NCBI GenBank assembly: GCA_964535875.1
Contig: CAZHUE010000039.1
Location: 1-17,594, forward strand
Length of the DNA: 17,594 bases
Reading direction: 5' to 3'
DNA from: QPIN01 sp964535875
GTDB lineage: Bacteria > Pseudomonadota > Gammaproteobacteria > Methylococcales > Methylomonadaceae
Each line of letters begins with the position of its first letter. Position 1 is the first letter of the stretch. Position numbers and translations under genes: made by a program. Positions 1-5,868 of the stretch are shown one piece after another. A model generated the notes under the pieces. It made no database searches, was not told the DNA's origin, and saw nothing but the letters and a program-made list of their open reading frames with translations.

Positions 1-128
1 TGAAGTAGGGGGAAGTCAACTTTGATAGGTAGGGTAATGGTTTCTGCTTGTAAAAACTGTAAAGGGAATACCAAAAATAGTACAGCTATTATTTGATAGG
101 TGATTGGAATTGTGATTTTATCAAGCAT
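1..128 (-). CDS. Partial gene: N-terminus of a probable exported protein
   Basis: Reading leftwards from an ATG at 128, the frame stays open for 42 codons to the window edge. The peptide begins MLDKITIPITYQIIAVLFLV. It has a short N-terminus with one lysine, a hydrophobic core at about residues 11-22, and a plausible signal peptidase I site after FLQA (residue 28). The mature part begins ETITLPIKVDFPLL. The charge-core-cleavage layout of a Sec signal peptide is the main support. I do not recognise the family. There is no clear Shine-Dalgarno sequence before the ATG, so the start is less certain than the frame. It is divergent from the lipoprotein gene at 421, across a region with a perfect palindrome (149-164). 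The C-terminal part lies outside the window. Confidence 0.55.
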   Translation of the reverse strand, partial: MLDKITIPITYQIIAVLFLVFPLQFLQAETITLPIKVDFPLL

Positions 129-148
129 GGCATTGATTTTATTGAAGT

Positions 149-164
149 GTTATCAAAAGATAAC
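149..164. promoter_or_regulatory. Perfect 6+4+6 palindrome, possible operator
   Basis: GTTATC-AAAA-GATAAC is a perfect 6-bp inverted repeat around four A residues, about 20 bp upstream of the start of the leftward exported-protein gene. Its size and position fit a binding site for a dimeric repressor, but no regulator is encoded nearby. Chance palindromes of this size are not rare in AT-rich DNA. Confidence 0.25.
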
Positions 165-217
165 TTGTTTCGTGCACATTCCTTACATAGGTGCTGTCTA
201 GCATAAAAAGAAAAAGT

Positions 218-223
218 TATAAT
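218..223 (+). promoter_or_regulatory. Candidate -10 box upstream of the lipoprotein gene
   Basis: A perfect TATAAT lies in the divergent intergenic region. The hexamer 17 bp upstream (TGTCTA) is a poor -35 box. If used, the transcript would carry the hairpin-rich repeat 262-397 as its 5' untranslated region before the lipoprotein start at 421. The region is AT-rich, so a chance match is possible. Confidence 0.25.
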
Positions 224-261
224 GCTAAAGTTAACAATAATATAAATAATAATGAGTTATA

Positions 262-397
262 AGAACCTGTTCAAGATCTACTACGCCACCGCCAGTTAGG
301 CTTGGGCGGTGCTTGAAATCCTCATTTACTTCGTAAACTGCGGTTTCAGCACTCCATCCGCAACTGACAGCGGCTCGTAACGAGCTTGAGCAATTCT
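262..397. repeat. Hairpin-rich repeat-like element with imperfect terminal inverted repeats
   Basis: This ~136-bp segment is clearly less AT-rich than its flanks. Its ends are imperfect inverted repeats: AGAACCTGTTCAAG at 262-275 and CTTGAGCAATTCT at 385-397. Inside are three clean hairpins: CACCGCC/GGCGGTG (287-293 with 305-311), TTTAC/GTAAA (325-329 with 333-337) and GCTCG/CGAGC (373-377 with 381-385). It carries no open reading frame. The composition change, terminal repeats and serial hairpins suggest a dispersed palindromic repeat or small non-autonomous element, but there is no second copy in the window to prove it is repeated. It ends 23 bp before the lipoprotein start. Confidence 0.5.
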
Positions 398-420
398 AAG
401 GAATAATACAGGTAAATTAA

Positions 421-1092
421 ATGAAAAAAATTTTTATTTTGATTTTTATCTTCTTAATGGGGTGTTCAGCTAATCGCGTTCAATTTCAGCCTCAAATAAC
501 AAGTAATCAAACTGTTACCTATGATAGAGGTCGTAGTAAATTAAACTCTCAATCACTGTTGAGTCCAGAGCTGATAATTTTGGAATACTCTACTGATGAA
601 GTGGTTATAGGGCTTACAGTTACTAATTCAACAGCTTACCCCATTCTATTTTCCAAAGATAATCTATCCGTTGAGCTCGTTTCTACAGATGAAAAGTACA
701 AAGGTATTGTTTATAGCTATGAAGAATTAGTAGAAGAAGCTGCTGATAGAGGGTATGAAACTGCCGCTCAAGTAGGTAATACAGCAGTTGGTATTGGTGC
801 TGGGTTTATACCTTTTGGTAGTATTGTGTATTCAGTTGGACGTTTGTTTTATTCTATAGGAAGTCAAGGGTCAGAGTCACATCAAGAACGTGTCGATAAA
901 CTAACTTTTTCGAAATTGAATCAAAATTATTTGCGATTACAGACAATTGAACCTGGGGGGCGGTATTCTGGAATTCTTAAGATTGGTTTTGAGAATGACC
1001 TTGAGGTTGGAGATACGGTTGTTTTTAGTCTTTCTGTTGAAAATGAGGTTGAAAGATTTAAATATATTTGTGAGCCATCCAAAGAACAATAA
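421..1092 (+). CDS. Putative outer-membrane lipoprotein, function unknown
   Basis: A 223-residue protein with a lipoprotein signal: two lysines, a hydrophobic core (residues 4-13) and the lipobox L12-M13-G14-C15. Cys15 would be lipidated. Ser16 at position +2 is the usual signal for outer-membrane sorting under the Lol rule. The start is supported by an AGG eight bases upstream of the ATG. The mature part has beta-rich stretches around residues 50-90 and 175-215, interrupted by a Gly/Ala-rich hydrophobic segment (about 117-147, with alternating small residues) that resembles a glycine-zipper or membrane-contacting loop. I do not recognise a family. It stands alone, divergent from the exported-protein fragment at 1-128 and convergent with ssb, with a shared terminator between them. 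Confidence 0.75.
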   Translation: MKKIFILIFIFLMGCSANRVQFQPQITSNQTVTYDRGRSKLNSQSLLSPELIILEYSTDEVVIGLTVTNSTAYPILFSKDNLSVELVSTDEKYKGIVYSYEELVEEAADRGYETAAQVGNTAVGIGAGFIPFGSIVYSVGRLFYSIGSQGSESHQERVDKLTFSKLNQNYLRLQTIEPGGRYSGILKIGFENDLEVGDTVVFSLSVENEVERFKYICEPSKEQ

Positions 1093-1127
1093 GATAATGT
1101 TTTTGAAAAAAAAGATGTTTTGGTAGA

Positions 1128-1158
1128 AAAGTGAAGCGTATTCCTTGAGCTTCACTTT
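1128..1158. terminator. Bidirectional intrinsic terminator between the lipoprotein gene and ssb
   Basis: A perfect 10-bp stem, AAAGTGAAGC (1128-1137) with GCTTCACTTT (1149-1158), encloses an 11-nt loop. It lies between two convergent genes, 35 bp after the lipoprotein stop and 31 bp after the ssb stop. T-rich bases follow the stem in both directions, so it can terminate both transcripts. Confidence 0.75.
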
Positions 1159-1189
1159 AATTTAACTAAGGCTATAAATTTCTTATCAA

Positions 1190-1693
1190 TCAGAAAGGAA
1201 TGTCATCATCAAAGTCTTCGTATGAAGCTGGAGGTGGGGTTTCTGGAGCTTGTTGGTTAGCTGGTGGCGAGCTTGGGTTGTTATTGGTTGGTGTTGTTCC
1301 TTGTTGAGGTGCGTTATAACCGGAGTTGGTCGCCTGGTCATTATTCAAGTTGCTGGTGCCGCCACTTTTACTATCAAGCATTTGCATTTGTTCTGCAATA
1401 ATTTCAGTTGTATATCGATCCTGCCCATTTTGGTCTTGCCATTTACGAGTTCGGATGCGGCCTTCAATATAGACAAGACTACCTTTCCTGAGATATTCAC
1501 CTGCAATTTCTGCGATTCGGTTAAAGAAGGTAACTCGATGCCATTCGGTTTCATCGCGCCGTTCTCCAGTCTGTCTATCTTTCCATCTACGTGTTGTAGC
1601 TAATCCAACATTAGTGACAGCCCCGCCGCTTGGCATATATTTTACTTCCGGGTCGGCACCTAATCTTCCAATTAATGTAACTTTGTTAAGCAT
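1190..1693 (-). CDS. ssb: Single-stranded DNA-binding protein
   Basis: A 167-residue SSB that coats single-stranded DNA in replication, repair and recombination and recruits partners through its C-terminal tip. Residues 1-110 form the OB fold, with the family-typical start (LNKVTLIGRLGADPEVKY), the W-x-R-V-T-F-F segment and the EYLRKGSLVYIEGRI strand. Residues about 111-157 are a Gln/Asn/Pro-rich disordered linker. The protein ends in the acidic tip DFDDDIPF, the docking motif for SSB-interacting proteins. Length is close to enteric SSB. The ATG at 1693 has an AGGA Shine-Dalgarno sequence at normal spacing. It is preceded in the same direction by the chemoreceptor gene across 112 bp that contain a perfect -10 hexamer, so it probably has its own promoter. 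Confidence 0.97.
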   Translation of the reverse strand: MLNKVTLIGRLGADPEVKYMPSGGAVTNVGLATTRRWKDRQTGERRDETEWHRVTFFNRIAEIAGEYLRKGSLVYIEGRIRTRKWQDQNGQDRYTTEIIAEQMQMLDSKSGGTSNLNNDQATNSGYNAPQQGTTPTNNNPSSPPANQQAPETPPPASYEDFDDDIPF

Positions 1694-1722
1694 TGCTTGT
1701 CCTGTAAATAAGCAGTAAATTA

Positions 1723-1728
1723 ATTATA
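1723..1728 (-). promoter_or_regulatory. Candidate -10 box for ssb
   Basis: Read on the minus strand this is a perfect TATAAT, 29 bp upstream of the ssb start codon. The -35 region at the right spacing is weak (GTTTAA). There is no strong hairpin between the chemoreceptor stop and this site, so read-through from upstream is also possible. Confidence 0.3.
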
Positions 1729-1805
1729 ATTCTAAATCAATCAGCTTAAACTGTCACTTTAATATATTTAACGAGGTCAGGAATGGGGCCTGGAAGTATC
1801 TTATA

Positions 1806-3569
1806 TCAGGTTTTAAATTGTCCAACAGTCTGTTTAAGTTGCTCGGCTAAATCTAAAAGTACCTTACAAGCTTCTGAAGTGTTTTTTGCTCCAACAGATG
1901 TTTCATTTGAAATGGAGTTGATAGTTGTAACATTACGGTTAATTTCTTCTGCAACGGCTGTTTGTTCTTCAGCTGCCCCGGCAATTTGAATATTCATTTC
2001 ATTGATGGTATCAATACGTTCACTAATTGTTGTAATTGATTCCCCTGCAGATGCAGCTTGCTCTACACTTAATATAGCTTGTTTTCTTCCATTGTCCATA
2101 ACAGTTACCGCTTCTTTTGCATGATGCTGTAAGCGGTCAATGGTTTTTTGAATTTCAAGTGTTGAATTTTGTGTCCGACTAGCTAGCGTTCTAACTTCAT
2201 CAGCGACAACGGCAAAGCCACGTCCTTGTTCTCCAGCACGCGCGGCNNNNNNNNNNNNNNNNNNNNNNNNNNNNNCGAGTAAATTAGTTTGCTCGGCAAT
2301 CCCTTGAATAACACTAAGAACCTCGCCAATACTATTGCTATCATCTTCTAGTTGATGAATAACACTGGAGGCATTTTCAACTTCAGAGGCTAGAATGTTG
2401 ATGCCGGCAACAGCTTGGGTAATAATCGTTTTTCCGTTATTTGATTCGGCATCTGCGGTGGAAGCAGCTTCTGAGGCGTTAATTGCGCTACGGGCAACTT
2501 CTTGTACTGTAGCTGTCATTTCATCCATAGCTGTTGCTACTTGCATCGTTTGTTCGAGTTGTTCGCTGACTCCCACCTCGGTTGATTTAGTGGTAGTAGC
2601 AAGTTGGTTTGCAGCAATTGTTAATTGCTCGCTGGTAGAGCTTATGTTTGTAACAGTTTTGGTGATTTTCTTTACAAAGCTATTAAAGCTACCTGCAATC
2701 CAGGCGAACTCGGCTTTACTGTTTTTAGTATCAAGGCGAGAGGTCAAGTCGCCATTGCCACCACTTATTGCTTGAAGTTTCAATGCTATATCTGTAAGTG
2801 GTGTGATAATCATATGATTCATTACAAAACAGCCTGTTCCTGAAATAACGATTAAGCTTGCGATAACAAAAGCAATGGCTGTCCAAATATCTTTTTGTAA
2901 CTCTGCAAAGCCAGCGGCAAGAGGGGTGATGATTTCAAACGCTCCGTGTAAATCACCCGCACGTTTATTTTCCATTGGATAACCAAGGATGTCGGTTCCC
3001 TGTGTATTTCCCCAGAGTTGTTGCGATGTATTTGGATTTCCATGACAAGCTTCACACTGTTTTTCTAATCTTACTGGTCTGAAATAACGAGTTTCTTCAT
3101 TTTCCTCATCAATATAGCGATATTCACTAGCTGAGGGATTGTTTTGGAAATAGGTTAATGCTTGCCGTTCAATGGCATCGGGTTCATTTTTTAGGTTTCG
3201 TGCACCTACTCTTGGCGCTTTAAAGCGAAAGTTTCCTTCTTTTGCTTTTTCTTGAATGACATTCCAGGCTGAGGCAACAGGAATAGTCGCTACAACAAGG
3301 GATTTGGCTTCAGAAGAGCTTTTGTTTTTAATTAATTGTCTTAGGTGTTCTGTGCTAAAAACGCCTTGATTCCATTTGTCGATAGTATTGCTGCGGACAG
3401 ATTCAGAAACCAGTAGTAATTGTTTAGCCGCGTTAAAATTAGTGTCTATAACTTTTTGTTTTTCATTGTTTGCATAAGTAAATAGCAAGGCTATTGAAAT
3501 TACAGTTAATACAGACATAGTCAGTGCTATAACCTTAACCCCAACAGAGTGTATGTTCATCATTGCCAT
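1806..3569 (-). CDS. Methyl-accepting chemotaxis protein with periplasmic c-type-heme (Tll0287-like/DUF3365) domain
   Basis: An inner-membrane chemoreceptor that should pass a periplasmic signal to CheA/CheW. Order of parts: transmembrane helix 1 (about residues 9-31); periplasmic domain (about 35-225) resembling the Tll0287/DUF3365 family with the heme-attachment motif C172-E-A-C175-H176; transmembrane helix 2 (about 229-251); HAMP (about 250-303); and a cytoplasmic coiled-coil signalling domain to the C-terminus. The conserved hairpin tip (EQTNLL...AARAGEQGRGFAVVADEVR) is present except where 29 Ns (2247-2275) replace it. The frame is kept across the gap, but the gap encodes ten unknown residues where the family has seven. 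The ATG at 3569 has an AAGGAG Shine-Dalgarno eight bases upstream. No che genes are adjacent, so this is an orphan receptor. Covalent heme suggests redox, oxygen or small-gas sensing; the ligand is inference. Confidence 0.92.
   Translation of the reverse strand: MAMMNIHSVGVKVIALTMSVLTVISIALLFTYANNEKQKVIDTNFNAAKQLLLVSESVRSNTIDKWNQGVFSTEHLRQLIKNKSSSEAKSLVVATIPVASAWNVIQEKAKEGNFRFKAPRVGARNLKNEPDAIERQALTYFQNNPSASEYRYIDEENEETRYFRPVRLEKQCEACHGNPNTSQQLWGNTQGTDILGYPMENKRAGDLHGAFEIITPLAAGFAELQKDIWTAIAFVIASLIVISGTGCFVMNHMIITPLTDIALKLQAISGGNGDLTSRLDTKNSKAEFAWIAGSFNSFVKKITKTVTNISSTSEQLTIAANQLATTTKSTEVGVSEQLEQTMQVATAMDEMTATVQEVARSAINASEAASTADAESNNGKTIITQAVAGINILASEVENASSVIHQLEDDSNSIGEVLSVIQGIAEQTNLLXXXXXXXXXXAARAGEQGRGFAVVADEVRTLASRTQNSTLEIQKTIDRLQHHAKEAVTVMDNGRKQAILSVEQAASAGESITTISERIDTINEMNIQIAGAAEEQTAVAEEINRNVTTINSISNETSVGAKNTSEACKVLLDLAEQLKQTVGQFKT
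2247..2275. other. Assembly gap (29 Ns) inside the chemoreceptor signalling tip
   Basis: The unknown bases cover the most conserved part of the chemoreceptor hairpin. From the flanking codons (NLL then a codon starting with G; AARAGE after), the expected missing residues are ALNAAIE, needing 20 unknown bases instead of 29. The gap therefore looks 9 nt too long, although this happens to leave the frame intact. Confidence 0.9.
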
Positions 3570-3621
3570 GGGTAAATACTCCTTATTATTTACTTTTGCC
3601 CGAAAGGTGTTTTTTAAAACG

Positions 3622-3648
3622 TTTACAAATAGATATTAAAAGTATGAT
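3622..3648 (+). promoter_or_regulatory. Candidate promoter for the phosphatase operon
   Basis: TTTACA (3622-3627) and TATGAT (3643-3648) are 15 bp apart, slightly short for a sigma-70 promoter. A second -10 match (TATAAT, 3654-3659) lies just downstream without a good -35. The site is in the 173-bp divergent region between the chemoreceptor and the phosphatase gene. I saw no convincing flagellar sigma-28 site on the chemoreceptor side. Confidence 0.25.
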
Positions 3649-3742
3649 TAATATATAATGTTAGTCCACATTTTTAAAAGATCAATAGTAATAGGGTTCT
3701 TTTATTGAGTGGTTTGTTCTATCTTTTTCACCATGAGTTTAT

Positions 3743-4228
3743 ATGAAAAAAATCAAAATTCTCTTTATTTGTATGGGAAATATTTGTCGATCACCGACTG
3801 CAGAAGGTGTGTTTGCATCTTTAATTGGAAAAGAGGGCATAGACAATCAGTTTGATATTGAATCAGCTGGGACACATGCTTATCATGTTGGAGAAGCGCC
3901 TGACTTAAGAGCGCAAAAAGCGGCAAAAGACAGGGGTATTAATCTTTCTAAAATAAGAGCTAGAAAAGTGATATATGGTGACTTTGAAGATTATGATTAT
4001 CTGCTGGCTATGGATGGAGATAATTATGATACTTTAATGGAGTCTTGTCCTGATCAGTATAAAGATAAAGTCAAGTTTTTTTTAGAGTATGCACCGCACC
4101 TTACAACATGTGAAGTGCCGGATCCTTATTATGGTGGAAAATATGGTTTTGAACGAGTGCTGGACTTGGTGGAAGATGCATCTGTCGGCTTTTTAAATAC
4201 ATTAAAAAAATCTGGAGAGATAATATGA
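3743..4228 (+). CDS. Low-molecular-weight protein tyrosine phosphatase
   Basis: A 161-residue cytoplasmic phosphatase of the LMW-PTP family, which hydrolyses phosphotyrosine through a cysteinyl-phosphate intermediate. The N-terminal P-loop is C10-M-G-N-I-C15-R16-S (CX5R), with nucleophile C10 and phosphate-binding R16. The general acid loop is D127-P-Y-Y. Length is typical of the family. It is a free-standing enzyme with no exopolysaccharide (Wzb/Wzc) genes or ArsC-type genes nearby, so a role in capsule export is not supported by context. The Shine-Dalgarno is weak (GAG). The next upstream ATG (in ACCATGAG) is out of frame, so ATG 3743 is the best choice. Its stop overlaps the next start as ATGA, implying translational coupling. 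Confidence 0.93.
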   Translation: MKKIKILFICMGNICRSPTAEGVFASLIGKEGIDNQFDIESAGTHAYHVGEAPDLRAQKAAKDRGINLSKIRARKVIYGDFEDYDYLLAMDGDNYDTLMESCPDQYKDKVKFFLEYAPHLTTCEVPDPYYGGKYGFERVLDLVEDASVGFLNTLKKSGEII

Positions 4229-4617
4229 GAAAGACTTTGTTTTTAATTCAATTAATATTGCTTGGAAGTTTATCTTTGCAAGCGAGTTTTGTTTTTGCAG
4301 AAGAAAACAAGAAAGTAACACATGTGGTTATGGTTTGGTTAAAAGAACCAGGTAATGCACAACAGCGAGCTGCCTTTCTTAAGGCTAGTGAGCAATTAAA
4401 TGATCTTCCGGGTATTGTTAATCGACATGTAGGTGTCGTGTTGTCTAGTGATAGAAAGATAGTCGATGATACTTTTGATGTGGCAGTAAGTGTAACCATG
4501 GAGAGTGAAGATGCACTGAAAGCTTATTTAAAAAACCCGAAACATAAAAAAATTCTTCATGACAAGATAAAGCCATTAGTCAATAGGTCTGTAGCCTTTA
4601 GTTTTGTCAGTCAATAA
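4225..4617 (+). CDS. Exported Dabb-domain (stress-responsive alpha/beta-barrel) protein
   Basis: A 130-residue protein with a Sec signal peptide (Arg-Lys start, hydrophobic residues 4-20, probable cleavage after VFA at residue 25). The mature ~105 residues look like a Dabb domain: a first strand THVVMVWLKE, a helix with the LNDLPGI segment, a middle strand DTFDVAVSVTMES, the EDALKAYLKNPKHKKI helix and a last strand. Dabb proteins form dimeric ferredoxin-like barrels; most have no defined substrate, and export to the periplasm is a less common arrangement. It overlaps the phosphatase stop codon by 4 nt (ATGA) and is followed after 11 bp by the hydrolase gene, so the three are probably one transcript. 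Family assignment is from pattern recognition only; substrate unknown. Confidence 0.75.
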   Translation: MRKTLFLIQLILLGSLSLQASFVFAEENKKVTHVVMVWLKEPGNAQQRAAFLKASEQLNDLPGIVNRHVGVVLSSDRKIVDDTFDVAVSVTMESEDALKAYLKNPKHKKILHDKIKPLVNRSVAFSFVSQ

Positions 4618-4628
4618 AGGAGGGTGTT

Positions 4629-5348
4629 ATGGCAATTATTTCCAATACAGTGGGTTATCTGGATGAAGATGTCTTATTGGAAGGTTTTTTTGCTTATGAT
4701 GATGCAATAGAAGGTCGAAGGCCAACTGTCATGATTAATCATGCCTGGCTGGGTCGAAATGACTTTGTTGCAGAAAAAGCGGTAAAGCTTGCTGAACTAG
4801 GTTATTTTGCTTTTGCAGTAGATATGTATGGAAAAGATGTTCTGGCTCAAAACAAGGAGGAAGGCGCGGAGTTAATGCAGCCCTTTATGAATGATCGTAA
4901 TATGCTGTTACGTAGAATGGAAGCAGCTTTATATGCAGTAAAGCTTCTGCCTTGGGTTGATGACAAAAAAATTGCAGCCATTGGTTTTTGTTTTGGTGGT
5001 TTATGTGTGCTTGATCTTGCCCGGTCGGGTGCAGATATTAAAGGCGTGGTTTCTTTTCATGGGCTATTGAATGCGCCAGAAAATGATCAGTTAAAAAAAA
5101 TAAAGGCTAAAGTCTTGGTATTACATGGAAATGATGATCCTATGGCGACTGGTGATCAAATTAATACTTTACAAAAAGAACTAACTGATGCTGGAGCTGA
5201 CTGGCAGTTTCATAATTATGGACATGCGATGCATGCTTTTACAAACCCTGTTGCTAATGATCCTGGTTTTGGCACTGTTTATAAGGCTGATGCAGACAAA
5301 CGCTCCTGGGTTAGTTTGAAAAATTTTTTGGCTGAGGTTTTTGAATAA
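4629..5348 (+). CDS. Dienelactone hydrolase family protein
   Basis: A 239-residue cytoplasmic alpha/beta hydrolase of the dienelactone hydrolase family. The nucleophile elbow is G119-F-C121-F-G-G with cysteine as nucleophile, as in classical dienelactone hydrolase. The acid is probably D170 (in LHGNDDP) and the base H202 (in HAMHAF), giving a Cys-Asp-His triad. Length matches the family. A very strong Shine-Dalgarno (AGGAGG) precedes the ATG. No signal peptide is seen. There are no chlorocatechol or other aromatic-degradation genes around it, so the true substrate is probably another ester or lactone and cannot be inferred. It is the last gene of the phosphatase-Dabb-hydrolase unit and is followed after 42 bp by a long palindromic repeat that may protect or end the transcript. 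Confidence 0.9.
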   Translation: MAIISNTVGYLDEDVLLEGFFAYDDAIEGRRPTVMINHAWLGRNDFVAEKAVKLAELGYFAFAVDMYGKDVLAQNKEEGAELMQPFMNDRNMLLRRMEAALYAVKLLPWVDDKKIAAIGFCFGGLCVLDLARSGADIKGVVSFHGLLNAPENDQLKKIKAKVLVLHGNDDPMATGDQINTLQKELTDAGADWQFHNYGHAMHAFTNPVANDPGFGTVYKADADKRSWVSLKNFLAEVFE

Positions 5349-5390
5349 TTTGCGACTACTTTGCTTTTAAATATGAATTTATCTTAGGCA

Positions 5391-5541
5391 GCTCGCAACA
5401 AATAACCCACCCATCTTACTTGCCTTTTTGTCCGTCTTTACTGTTGTAGTAACAGTTGCGTAGCCAGCTATGCGCCTGTTACTACAACAGTAAAGGCAAA
5501 CAAAAATCCTGCGCAATATGGGTGGGTTATTTATTGCGAGT
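5391..5541. repeat. Nested palindromic element, copy 1 (about 151 bp)
   Basis: The whole segment folds back on itself. The outer arms 5391-5414 and 5518-5541 are complementary at 22 of 24 positions (core AAATAACCCACCCAT at 5400-5414). Further in, TTTTTGT (5425-5431) pairs with ACAAAAA (5500-5506). The inner stem 5437-5455 pairs perfectly over 19 bp with 5476-5494 and is topped by GCGTAGC/GCTATGC (5458-5464 with 5467-5473, one wobble pair). It shares core sequence and spacing with the element at 5650-5805. No protein is encoded. It lies 42 bp after the hydrolase stop and may act as a 3'-end structure. Confidence 0.85.
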
Positions 5542-5595
5542 TACTTTAATTCTTGTTTTTACTCTAAAACCTTTCACCTTTTATCTTTGTATTTT

Positions 5596-5604
5596 TGTTA
5601 TAAT
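5596..5604 (+). promoter_or_regulatory. Candidate extended -10 promoter for gyrA
   Basis: TG-T-TATAAT is a perfect extended -10 box between the two palindromic elements. No strong -35 box is visible, which extended -10 promoters often lack. Transcription from here would put the whole second palindrome (5650-5805) in the gyrA 5' leader of about 258 nt. A weaker alternative, TAAAAT at 5848-5853, would leave almost no leader. Confidence 0.4.
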
Positions 5605-5649
5605 TATCCATTTGTCCACGGAGCAGTATGCTGGATTAATAGGGTGGTA

Positions 5650-5805
5650 GGAGCGTGCGCGAAATAAGTTCGACAACCAGCTTGTCTTTTTATCCGTCTT
5701 CCTCGTTGTAGAAACAGTTGCGTAGCCTTGCTATGCGCCTGTTTCTACGTCTTGAATACGAATAAAATTCTACGCCAGTTGTCGAACTTATTCCAAGCAC
5801 GTTCC
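5650..5805. repeat. Nested palindromic element, copy 2 (about 156 bp), in the gyrA leader region
   Basis: The outer stem AATAAGTTCGACAAC (5663-5677) pairs perfectly over 15 bp with 5778-5792 and continues outward imperfectly (5650-5662 with 5793-5805). The inner stem GTAGAAACAG (5708-5717) pairs perfectly with CTGTTTCTAC (5739-5748), topped by GCGTAGC/GCTATGC. It has the same layout as copy 1: AAATAA, 13 nt, CTTG, then the shared core TTTTTRTCCGTCTT and the GTTGCGTAGCC...GCTATGCGCC hairpin. The outer arms are unrelated in sequence to those of copy 1. It ends 63 bp before the gyrA start. Confidence 0.85.
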
Positions 5806-5868
5806 TTATTATCTCGGGTATTTTTATCTACACAATTACAGTCTTAGTAAAATACAAACAAGGGATCA

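Noticed and set aside
1250..1603. A 117-codon open frame antisense to ssb
   Set aside because: It lies wholly opposite the conserved OB fold and linker of SSB; it is a shadow of the real gene.
3570..3742. Flagellar sigma-28 promoter for the chemoreceptor
   Set aside because: TAAA-like elements occur on the minus strand, but no GCCGATAA-like -10 box is found at the required spacing.
5456..5650. A 64-codon open frame in the gyrA upstream region
   Set aside because: It begins inside the inner stem of the first palindrome, has no ribosome binding site and has a composition set by the repeat. It is not a credible gene.
5391..5805. CRISPR array or insertion sequence
   Set aside because: There are two long palindromes, not short evenly spaced direct repeats, and there is no transposase gene or clear target duplication.
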